Assembly (NCBI GenBank): GCA_003136915.1
Contig: PLEB01000109.1
Span: 1 to 19,002 of the forward strand
DNA from: Chitinophagaceae bacterium
GTDB taxonomy: Bacteria > Bacteroidota > Bacteroidia > Chitinophagales > Chitinophagaceae
DNA length: 19,002 nucleotides
Direction: 5' to 3'
The notes below the pieces were generated by a model. It was given only the letters and a program-made list of their open reading frames with translations. It made no database searches and was not told the origin of the DNA. Below, piece by piece: positions 9,301 to 16,200 of this stretch (within the stretch, counting starts at the first letter, position 1; each line of letters begins with the position of its first letter). A program made the position numbers and the translations under genes.

Positions 9301-10179
9301 GCCGGGTTCCACACGGGTATCGATGGTTCCGTAAACCGTGCTGTTCAGGTCAATATTATTGTAGAAATATGTTTTGCCCGTTGATCCGAGACCGCAATTC
9401 CAAAGCCTCATTATATATCCGCGCCCACCCGTTCTGTAGATATTATGAAAAGAGCCATTGCCGATCATATAAAAAATACCCACATCGCCCAATACGGTAT
9501 TTACTCCATTATAGGTCACTCTCCAGTCATGCGCGTTCGTTCTGAATAAAGTACCCCGCACTTCTGTTCCATTGCTAAGGGTGCTGTCAATCTTGATATT
9601 TGAAAAAATGACGCTATCCATAAAACAAACCGGAGTCTGTACATCGCCCCAGCTTCCCTGCAGAAGTAATCCAGTTTTGAAAAGTGTAAGGCTGTCGAAC
9701 GTAATCTGGTAAAATTTCAGGGAAGAAGTATCGCCATTATATAAGTTATTATCCGCCGCATCATTGGCAGATCCATTTACATTGTGGAAGGAAATGTTTT
9801 TTTCCACGCATCGCCTGGAGTTTCCGTCCCAACGGATGGCGATGCCTGTCATATTATTAAATTGAAATCCGGCAAAAGTACATCCCACTAATGTATTGAG
9901 CGAAACCTGGCCCCCGAAAATAACAGTACCACCATTATTCGTAATGGTAATGCCATTTAAGTTTTGAAAGGAACCACCGGTATATTGACCTGCCTGTATA
10001 GCCAACACATCTCCCGGATTCAGTCCGTTCATATTTTGAATTGAAACAAAGCCGAAGCCTGAACCAATTACAACGGTTTTCGCCCTGACTACAGAAACAC
10101 TAAACAACAAAAGAAAAACGGAAAGTAAAAGGGAGCGGGGAGACAGAGATCTCCCGCAAAAGCGTAGAATGCCTTTCAT
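6337..10179 (-). CDS. Secreted beta-helix and PKD-repeat protein with T9SS C-terminal sorting domain
   Basis: This 1280-residue protein starts with a signal peptide (about 1-33, cleavage likely after VRA). Residues 34-430 are rich in Gly, Asn and Thr with recurring short strands, suggesting a right-handed parallel beta-helix. They include PGDVLAIQAGQYTGG (about 56-70) and end in NPRIGAYDIGAVQHG, a form common at the end of such domains. Eight PKD domains follow (about 433-1192), most with the core DPDGTIS.Y.W and a closing Y.F.L.VTDN.GA. The last 80 or so residues (YPNPAHDVV, YDMNGR, LAAGMYTIQI, ending KFIKN) are a type A T9SS sorting domain, so the protein is exported through the outer membrane and anchored or released there. 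Beta-helix domains often bind or cleave polysaccharide, but I see no catalytic signature and would not name an enzyme. It is preceded by a 317-base intergenic region and ends at a terminator shared with the MFS gene. Confidence 0.92.
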   Translation of the reverse strand: MKGILRFCGRSLSPRSLLLSVFLLLFSVSVVRAKTVVIGSGFGFVSIQNMNGLNPGDVLAIQAGQYTGGSFQNLNGITITNNGGTVIFGGQVSLNTLVGCTFAGFQFNNMTGIAIRWDGNSRRCVEKNISFHNVNGSANDAADNNLYNGDTSSLKFYQITFDSLTLFKTGLLLQGSWGDVQTPVCFMDSVIFSNIKIDSTLSNGTEVRGTLFRTNAHDWRVTYNGVNTVLGDVGIFYMIGNGSFHNIYRTGGRGYIMRLWNCGLGSTGKTYFYNNIDLNSTVYGTIDTRVEPGEISTYTTGGNCYIYNNTSGNKGDNITYWSSVAVIGQYPAPWICEVKNNLGFNLTTNGKPPIAMDQSSSTWTVDSSNNMYFPRADGVVDPVTGIPVANSPVLGKGVTVSWIKDDYYHNPRIGAYDIGAVQHGGAIIPPPNQPPVAVTNPKITITLPTNTANLDGSKSYDPDNGIASYLWVLSSGTGGTITSPNASTTSVTGLTLGTYIYKLTVTDNSNAKSSAFDTVVVKPAANIPPVANAGAGQTITLPTNSVTVDGSASKDPDGTITAYAWSQISGPSTATIASPATVSTGISGLKQGVYVFALKVTDNGGATASDTLTITVNAAANLPPIANAGSSKSITLPTNSVTLDGSLSSDPDGTISSYSWTQVTGPSASTLTGASTSVATASNLIAGQYTFQLKVTDNKGATSTALVKITVSSAGPQPPIANAGANQTITLPTNTATINGSGSSSSSGSITSYVWSETSGPSAVSLTNTAQDALNNLQVGKYIFKLTVTDNSGASASDSVIITVNAAANIAPVANAGSSITLTLPTNSATLDGSKSYDPDGTISAYAWTLISGPGTPIVTGANTAILSLSGLIVGQYTYQLKVTDNSGASSTAQVKITVVNAPNILPIADAGADQTITAPANSVNLDGSGSSDPDGTISAYSWAKVSGPGAITISNSNTATPTVVGLQPGTYVFELTVTDNKGATGMDQVTVTVNPKPVLPNQAPVANAGSNLTITAPANSISLNGNSSFDPDGTISAYSWREVSGPSTSAISGANTATPGVSQLVVGQYVFELTVTDNDGATAKDQVIVTVNPPVAKVNQSPTANAGADATVILPVDTYVLDASLSTDPDGTISAYQWQEVYGPTTATSSPMDNSKITVANLQIGTYEFQVTVTDNQGASSTAMVTITVEKGSGVTDQLLIYPNPAHDVVNGRVTSTVTGTTKISMYDMNGRTVLIDQVEKTSDVIERTFTISQLAAGMYTIQINIANRKTMIAKFIKN
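6603..8883 (-). repeat. Eight tandem PKD-domain coding repeats
   Basis: Eight units of about 280-300 bp encode successive PKD domains starting near residues 433, 527, 623, 716, 809, 905, 1005 and 1100 of the secreted protein. The DNA is recognisably repetitive: a plus-strand string close to GTTCC(A/G)TCCGGATC recurs once per unit at about 6786, 7078, 8220 and 8508, with variants at 7372 and 7662. Units 6 and 7 share a TITAPANS opening, while units 1-5 share LPTN, so there may have been two rounds of duplication. The fourth unit lacks the DPDG motif. PKD arrays are spacer or carbohydrate/protein-binding modules of extracellular proteins. Confidence 0.9.
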
Positions 10180-10201
10180 AGACTTGGATTTATGGATTTT
10201 T

Positions 10202-10209
10202 CAAAGTTA
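10202..10209 (-). promoter_or_regulatory. Predicted -7 promoter element of the PKD/T9SS protein gene
   Basis: The minus strand reads TAACTTTG, matching TAnnTTTG. It ends 22 bases before the ATG at 10177-10179, implying a leader of about 15-18 bases. No well-placed -33 TTG is visible. Confidence 0.5.
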
Positions 10210-10220
10210 CAGATACAACA

Positions 10221-10260
10221 AAAGTCAGTTTTGTGAAACAAATTTCCTGCCAAAGTCAGT
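10221..10260. repeat. Nine-base direct repeat upstream of the PKD gene promoter
   Basis: AAAGTCAGT occurs at 10221-10229 and 10252-10260, 31 bases apart, which is about three helical turns. On the minus strand both copies lie just upstream of the predicted -7 box. The spacing would suit an activator or repressor binding the same DNA face, but no regulator can be named. Confidence 0.4.
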
Positions 10261-10318
10261 CGTTTTTGGTATTATATTGGAAAGTCAACTATTATTTTTC
10301 CTTGGCTAATAGGGAAGT

Positions 10319-10350
10319 GCTGGGGAATTTTCATTGATCAAAATTCCAGC
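10319..10350. repeat. Inverted repeat with 11-bp stem and 2-base bulge
   Basis: GCTGG(GG)AATTTT (10319-10331) pairs with AAAATTCCAGC (10340-10350) around an 8-base loop CATTGATC; the bracketed GG is unpaired. A competing outer pair, TTGGCT (10302-10307) with AGCCAA (10348-10353), shares part of the right arm. There is no T-run on either side, so it is not an obvious terminator. It could be a protein-binding site or a structure in the 3' untranslated RNA of the YD-like gene. Confidence 0.5.
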
Positions 10351-10383
10351 CAAAAATTTAGATCTGTAATAAATGTGAATAAA

Positions 10384-10468
10384 ACGCTTATGCCCTGAAA
10401 TCCACGTCAGGCGCGGATTTGCGTAGAAGTACTCGAAATAATTTGAGCGACGCGTAGAAGTACGCTTA
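10384..10468. repeat. Compact structured intergenic element flanked by 7-base direct repeats
   Basis: About 85 bases are bounded by ACGCTTA at 10384-10390 and 10462-10468. Inside are two copies of GCGTAGAAGTAC (10421-10432 and 10452-10463), the second folding as GCGTA-GAAG-TACGC, and a hairpin at 10398-10420. On the minus-strand RNA that hairpin is a 9-bp stem with one G.U pair (AAAUCCGCG / CGUGGAUUU, loop CCUGA). On the plus strand the same position is an A.C mismatch, so the RNA structure favours minus-strand transcription, in the 3' region of the YD-like gene. It may be a dispersed intergenic repeat; one copy alone cannot prove that. Confidence 0.45.
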
Positions 10469-10496
10469 ATAATTAAATGATATAACTTTTGTCAAT

Positions 10497-11336
10497 CTAC
10501 TGAGAGCTATACCGGTAGATAATCTTTGCCATGATTTCTTTTCTTTTGTTGAAACATGTCTCAGCCGACTTCAACCCGCGACTATCATATTCGTATATCC
10601 ACCGTTCATAGTCGTCTGATCCTGCCGGAACAAAAATCATGGATGCAATGCCCTCAGGTCCGTAACCAAAAATATAGTCCGGTAATAATCTTTGCGCTTT
10701 TTCATTATAGCGAACAATATCTGTGAGCCTTTGATCGTTGTCGTAATAATAATAAACTGCAGGCAGGTTTTCTTTTTGGTGAACAGACCTTTCTTCAATA
10801 ATATTCCCCTTTTCATCTGCCGTAAAATTCATCACGGTCGTATCTGACCCATTCTTTATTTTTATCATCAGCACAGCCTTCCCTTCCTTATAGGTCCAGA
10901 TATGTTTCTCACTTGTCATCAACTTGTTGTCCGTTTCCAGTGAGGTATTGATGATGGTATCGATTTCTCCTTCAGCATTGTAATTGTAAATTGTGGTGCT
11001 ATTGTACGCGTCACTCGTGTCCACCGTTTTTGTTAATCTTCCGTTTACATCATAAAATGACTGCAGGATGGATGGTTGCACGTCCGCCGATTTGGTAAAT
11101 GTCTGAATGGTATGATAATCGCGGGAAACAGTCTGCGTGCATTCGAAACCCGGAGTCGCTTCCCCGTTTCTCTCCGTGCTCAGGATATCTACTTTACCAA
11201 CCTTATTTGCGAAATAGGATTTCCAGGTAAGTTGTGTCTGGCGGGTATCAAGAATATCCTTATAATAATACTGGGAACGACCGGAAGCTGCCGCAAGCAT
11301 CAAAATCAAAGCAAGGAAATACCTACTACATATCAT
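10497..11336 (-). CDS. Exported YD-repeat-like protein of unknown function
   Basis: This 279-residue protein has a clear Sec signal peptide: a short basic N-terminus, the hydrophobic core FLALILMLAAA, and cleavage near residues 19-22 before QYYY. There is no lipobox Cys. The mature part alternates strand-forming and turn segments such as FYDVNGRLTKTVD, YNYNAEGEIDTI, YYYDNDQRLTDIVRY and YEYDSRGLKSAE. These resemble the Y-D-x-x-G-R-L units of RHS/YD proteins, so it is probably an all-beta extracytoplasmic protein. It is far too short to be an RHS toxin shell and lacks the RHS core. It is divergent from the DUF3667 gene (84-base gap) and upstream of the PKD protein gene on the same strand, but 317 bases away, so co-regulation is uncertain. 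I do not recognise a function. Confidence 0.82.
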   Translation of the reverse strand: MICSRYFLALILMLAAASGRSQYYYKDILDTRQTQLTWKSYFANKVGKVDILSTERNGEATPGFECTQTVSRDYHTIQTFTKSADVQPSILQSFYDVNGRLTKTVDTSDAYNSTTIYNYNAEGEIDTIINTSLETDNKLMTSEKHIWTYKEGKAVLMIKIKNGSDTTVMNFTADEKGNIIEERSVHQKENLPAVYYYYDNDQRLTDIVRYNEKAQRLLPDYIFGYGPEGIASMIFVPAGSDDYERWIYEYDSRGLKSAETCFNKRKEIMAKIIYRYSSQ

Positions 11337-11392
11337 ATCTGTTCATTAGCGCCATTGGTAAACGGGAAAAGGCCATCTTAATTATAATCGAA

Positions 11393-11400
11393 TATCTTTA
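11393..11400 (+). promoter_or_regulatory. Possible -7 promoter element of the DUF3667-mazG-kinase run
   Basis: TATCTTTA differs from TAnnTTTG only in the last base and lies 20 bases before the TTG start at 11421, in the 84-base divergent gap. The surroundings are very AT-rich, so a chance match is likely enough to keep confidence low. Confidence 0.3.
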
Positions 11401-11420
11401 TTTTTAATTAAAATTCAGCA

Positions 11421-12509
11421 TTGTCACACGGTAAGGTCCGGGCGGAAAAAATTTGTCTAAACTGCGGCTCTCCGGTACCGGAAAGATATTGCCCGGTTTG
11501 CGGCCAGGAAAATGTCGAACCGAGGCAGTCGGCCTGGCATCTGGTCATGCATTTCTTTTCCGATATTACGCATTTTGATGGGAAGTTCTTTATAACTGTA
11601 AAAGATCTGTTCCGGAGGCCGGGCTTTCTTTCCAAAGAATACAGGGCAGGCCGCCGGGCCAGTTACCTGGATCCTATTAGAATGTATATTTTCACTTCGG
11701 CTTTTTTCTTTATTATCTTTTTCTCGATGGTTGATGTGGGAAACATGCATCTCGGCAGTGGTGCGGATAACATACATACCGCAACCGATTCAGAACGTCA
11801 TAAACAAATTGAAATGGCCGAACTCCGCGCTTTGTCCAATGCTGAAGATGCAAAAGATTCCGCAGTAATACGGAGAGCCTTTGCGTTGGCGGGGAATGGC
11901 AGAACGAACGTCCTGCCTGATTCTCTCAGGAAGGATGGGATAACGCTGATGGGCAATGATGAAGATTATCGTACGATAGGGCAATATGATTCCGCCCAGC
12001 ACACCCTGCCCGCCGGGAAGAGGGATTCCTGGATTAAAAAAATTCTGAAGAGAAAGGGAATTGAGATGAATGAAAAGTATAAGGGTGACAAAGGTTCACT
12101 TATTAAAGAATGGACAAACATCTTTCTGCATAATTTTCCAAAATTGCTTTTTCTCTCCCTGCCACTATTTGCCTTATTGCTCAAATTGCTTTATGTACGA
12201 CGCAAACAGTTTTATTATGTGGATCATGGTATTTTTGCCGTACATCTTTATATTTTTTCATTTCTGGTCCTGCTGATATATATCCTTCTAAAAAAAATTG
12301 AAACGCTTTCCGGCTGGCATTGGATGACCTGGCCTGAGATCTTTGTTTTGTTATTTTCTCCCTGGTATTATTATAGAGCGATGCGGATTTTCTATGGGCA
12401 GGGTCGAGTGAAAACGTTGTTGAAGTATTTTTTACTTTTTTGTGCTTCGTTCCTCGTTCAGCTTTTCCTTCTCGTGATATTTTTTATTTTCTCCATTTTT
12501 GAATTGTAG
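11421..12509 (+). CDS. DUF3667-type zinc-ribbon multi-pass membrane protein
   Basis: This 362-residue protein begins with a zinc ribbon (Cys12-x-x-Cys15 ... Cys24-x-x-Cys27, in CLNCGSPV and YCPVCGQEN). A conserved amphipathic segment follows, with HFDGKFFITVKDLFRRPGFLSKEYRAGRR (reported here as positions 51-79), then SYLDPIRMYIF and the first membrane helix (about 85-104). This arrangement matches the DUF3667 family, widespread in Bacteroidota and of unknown function. A hydrophilic stretch of about 110 residues separates helix 1 from four more hydrophobic segments in the last 130 residues. The start must be the TTG at 11421: an in-frame TAA lies at 11409-11411, and the first downstream ATG (codon 43) would remove the zinc ribbon. 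It ends 3 bases before mazG and probably leads the operon. Confidence 0.85.
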   Translation: MSHGKVRAEKICLNCGSPVPERYCPVCGQENVEPRQSAWHLVMHFFSDITHFDGKFFITVKDLFRRPGFLSKEYRAGRRASYLDPIRMYIFTSAFFFIIFFSMVDVGNMHLGSGADNIHTATDSERHKQIEMAELRALSNAEDAKDSAVIRRAFALAGNGRTNVLPDSLRKDGITLMGNDEDYRTIGQYDSAQHTLPAGKRDSWIKKILKRKGIEMNEKYKGDKGSLIKEWTNIFLHNFPKLLFLSLPLFALLLKLLYVRRKQFYYVDHGIFAVHLYIFSFLVLLIYILLKKIETLSGWHWMTWPEIFVLLFSPWYYYRAMRIFYGQGRVKTLLKYFLLFCASFLVQLFLLVIFFIFSIFEL

Positions 12510-12512
12510 TTT

Positions 12513-13295
12513 ATGGAATCAGAGCCCGTTTCAGATGCTTTTTTGCGGCTTGTCAGAATTATGGATGAGCTGAGGGAACAATGTCCCTGGGACCGCAAGC
12601 AGACTATTCAGACCTTGCGATCACTGACCATAGAGGAACTCTATGAGCTTACAGATGCTGTCCTCTCCGAAAACTGGCCGGGGATCAAAGAAGAACTGGG
12701 GGACCTCTTCCTGCACCTTCTTTTCTATGCGCGCATTGGCAAGGAGCAGGAAAAATTCACGCTGGAGGAAGTATTAAACGGTATCAGCGAAAAACTGATC
12801 TCCCGGCATCCGCATATCTATGGCGATGTAAAAGTTAATGATGAAGCCGACGTTAAGCGCAACTGGGAAAACCTGAAATTAAAAGAAGGGAAAAAATCCG
12901 TTTTAGGCGGAATACCCGTGTCCCTTCCTGCCGTGGTAAAGGCGATCCGGCTCCAGGAAAAAGCCAGGCAGGTTGGTTTTGAATGGAACAACAGCCAGGA
13001 GGTTTGGGAAAAGGTTGAGGAAGAAACCCGGGAATTGAAGGAGGCGGAGGTTTCCGGGCATCCGCTGCATATAGAAGAGGAATTCGGCGATTTGATGTTC
13101 TCGCTCATCAATTATGCACGATTTTTGCATATAGATGCTGAAACTGCCCTCGAACGCACCAACCGCAAATTCATTGAACGATTTACGAAAATGGAGCAAG
13201 CTGTTGTTTTAAGCGGCAAGCAGATGACGGATCTTTCGCTGGAAGAGTTAGACGCCGTTTGGAACGCCGTTAAAAAACAAAAACTTTACGATTGA
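12513..13295 (+). CDS. mazG: MazG nucleoside triphosphate pyrophosphohydrolase
   Basis: This 260-residue, two-domain cytoplasmic enzyme hydrolyses NTPs and dNTPs to monophosphate and pyrophosphate, clearing aberrant nucleotides. The N-terminal MazG domain has the signature CPWDRKQTIQTLR (24-36), then EELYE (41-45) and EELGD (60-64), giving the Mg-binding EExxE...ExxD set, and SRHPHIYGDV (97-106). A second MazG domain has EEETREL (169-175) and EEEFGDLMFSLINYARF (188-204). The family tail RTNRKFIERF is near residues 215-224. The length is typical of full-length MazG (about 260). It starts 3 bases after the DUF3667 stop, and its TGA overlaps the TTG start of the kinase gene (TTGA), so the three genes form a tight unit. 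All metal-binding residues expected in both domains are present. Confidence 0.96.
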   Translation: MESEPVSDAFLRLVRIMDELREQCPWDRKQTIQTLRSLTIEELYELTDAVLSENWPGIKEELGDLFLHLLFYARIGKEQEKFTLEEVLNGISEKLISRHPHIYGDVKVNDEADVKRNWENLKLKEGKKSVLGGIPVSLPAVVKAIRLQEKARQVGFEWNNSQEVWEKVEEETRELKEAEVSGHPLHIEEEFGDLMFSLINYARFLHIDAETALERTNRKFIERFTKMEQAVVLSGKQMTDLSLEELDAVWNAVKKQKLYD

Positions 13296-16200
13296 TTGCT
13301 TTTCTCAAAAAATTTTTTCGCAGGAATGTTTACCTGATGCTCGCTGGCATCGTTCTTTTCTTTGCAGCCTACCTCATTAATATCTATCTCAGCGGATCAT
13401 CTACAACACGCATTCTGCGGAACTCCATTGAATCTTTTTTACAGGAACGCGAATCTGATTTTCAGAAATTGCTAAAAGATGAGAACCTGATTCGCAGGCT
13501 GTCCGATAAAAATTATTCGCGAACCGACCTGGATAACCTGATGGATAAGCAATATGGAATTCTCATCTATGAGCAGAACCATCCATTCAGCGAACACCTC
13601 ACTTTCTGGAGCGACCAGTCATCCGTACTGCCGGACAGTATGCTGCTCAAAGCAGACGGAAATTATTTTGCTAACCTTAGCAATGGGCAGTTTGAAATTA
13701 TCAAGCATTCCTTCGAGGTTGTTCCCTATCCGCTTACCGTATTCGCCCTTATTCCCTTGCGCTGGCAGTATTATATTTCTCCGGAAAACCTCAAGCCGGA
13801 ATTCGTAGGTTTTCCATCGGCGGATAACCGGGTTCGCATTTCTTTGACCCAAACGCCTTTCCCGGTGAAGAACCTGGAAGGGGAAACTCTTTTTTATCTT
13901 CAGAAAACAGAATCCTACCATGCAGCGAAATATAGTCTGGTCCTTCTTTTAGTCGTGTTTATCGCGGTTTTGGTTTTATTGGTGATCGTGCATAATATGG
14001 CGCATGCCATCGCTGAAAAATATGGTAGGATTGCGGGAATTCTTTTCCTGGGCATCACCATTCTCATTTTCAGGACAATCAGCTACAGCTCTCCTGAAAT
14101 CCTGCATTTGCGCCAGTATGAGTTGTTTGATCCCACTATTTACGGCTCCAATTTTGTGTTAAGGTCGCTGGGAGACCTCCTCATCAACGCACTGCTGTTT
14201 TGCTGGCTCGTTTTGTTTGTAAGGCAGGAAATAGGAGAGTGGGTTTTTCCGCAGTTCAGGAGTTTCTGGAAGCGTTGGTTGGTGATCGTTTGTGCGATGG
14301 GAATCCTGGTGGGCATCACTTTTTTATTTGCGGATATTGTGCAGAGCCTCGTGGCCGATGCCCGGATTTCCTTTAATGTCACCAATTTTTTCAGCCTCAC
14401 CATTTACAGTATTGTCAGTTTCATCATACTAGCCGCCCTGGCGCTGAGTTATTTCTTTTTTACCCAGATCCTCCTCCGGATAGTGCGCGGTCTGATCGAA
14501 AAAAATATATTGCTCGTTTTTATCCTTGTAGCTACCATCGGACTGAGCTTTCTCACCTTCCATTCGGAAACGGCGGTGGTGGAACTTGACATCTATGCGC
14601 TGATCTGGTTGCTTTGTTATTTGTGGCTGATGATGAGGAATCTTTTTTCCGGACTGCATTACCAGCTGAACGTGTCGGAAATATTATTCTGGATGTTTAT
14701 TTTCTCCAGCTCCATTTCTGTTATCATCATTTTTGAAAACCGGAAAATTGAACTTGAGCAGCGTAAGAGCTTTGCTGACCGGCTGGCAGAGCAGATAGAC
14801 CCCACCAGCGAAAGACTGGTGAACATGTCGCTCATTTATTTCGACAATGATTTTTTGCTTCGCGAATTTGACCGCTTCCGCAATCCTGCAGACAATCATT
14901 TTCTGAAAGACAGTCTGATCAATAATAATTTCAGCGCATATCTCAGTAAGTACGACACTAAGATCTATACTTATGATTCTGCTGAAAAACCGCTTTTTAA
15001 TCAGGTTCCGGTTTCTTTTGATACGCTCAATACGGTATTTAAACTGCAGGGTAAACCAACTACGATCCCCAACCTGATGTACTATGAAAAATCCTATGAC
15101 AAATTCAGTTATATCTACAAAAAAGTTATTCAGCACCCTTCGGGCAAGATTGTGGGCTACCTGTTTGTTCAGGCCGAGCCCAGAAGTTATAAAAGCGACG
15201 GATTGGTGCCCCGGCTTACCCAGCAACGAAAGGAATTTCTTCCAGAATATTCGCCGGTATATTCCTATGCCATTTATAGCAATAATGAACTGGTCACTTA
15301 TTACAACAATTATCCCTTTCCCACCCAGCTGGATGACAGCATGATTCCTAAAAAAGACTTTTACCAGAGAAAAAATAATGGATACGACGAACTCTGGCAC
15401 AGCATTTCAGATGATAAGGTTATTGTGATCGCCAAGAAGGATAACCTGGTCATTGAGGCGATCACTCTATTTTCTTATCTCTTCAGCGCTTTTCTGATCC
15501 TTGTTGCTTTATTCTGGTTCAGTTCAGTGCTTATCCAAACGGGCCTTCACTGGCAGCAATTGAAAGAATACCTGCAGCTGAATATCCGCTCCCAGATCCA
15601 CACGACGATCATTTTCGTGAGCCTGTTCCTTTTCCTGGTGATCGGCGTATCTACGATTTTCTTCCTGATCAACAGATATAACCGGAATAACCAGGACAGG
15701 CTGAGTGCTTCGCTTAAAGTGATGGCCGGAGAGATTGAAAGCAGGTTGGCGCAGTATCAGCGGGGGGACCTTTCTGTAAACCCCATCCTGAGCGTGCCAT
15801 TGGCGGATCTGGAAAAAATGATCAATACGACTGCGGAGATCCACAATGCCGATATCAATCTCTATGACCTCGCGGGTAACCTGATCGTTTCCTCCAATCC
15901 TTTTATTTATACCAAGGGCATCCTGAGTGAGCAGATGAATCCGCTCGCCTATTTCTATATGAACAGACTGAATTCCGTTGAATTTTTTAACCAGGAAAAA
16001 ATGGGCGGCATTAGTTTTCAAAGTATTTATTGTCCCGTCCGCATCGGCAAGGGACATGCGAGCGCTTATCTGAACATCCCTTCCTTCAATACAGAGGACG
16101 AATTGAATGATGAAATTTCAAGGTTCCTGGTCACCATCATGAACCTGAATGTATTTATTTTCCTGATTGCCGGAACTATTGCGCTCTTTCTCACCAACCG

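Larger units (their letters stand above)
10180..10496. other. 317-base intergenic region with promoter-like box, repeats and hairpins
   Basis: This stretch lies downstream of the YD-like gene and upstream of the PKD protein gene, both on the minus strand. I see no credible ORF in it. It contains a -7-type box for the PKD gene (10202-10209), a 9-base direct repeat (10221-10260), a bulged inverted repeat (10319-10350) and a compact structured element (10384-10468). None of the hairpins is followed by a clear U-run on the minus strand, so I cannot point to an intrinsic terminator for the YD-like gene. Confidence 0.6.

Noticed and set aside
10391..10465. Short minus-strand open frame through the structured intergenic element
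   Set aside because: It is about 25 codons with no start context, and the sequence is better explained by repeats and hairpins. I could not support it as a gene.
14684..15400. 238-codon open frame on the minus strand inside the kinase gene
   Set aside because: It is fully antisense to a kinase frame with clear domains and has no recognisable motif, signal or promoter. Its composition is what an antisense frame of a hydrophobic protein gives.
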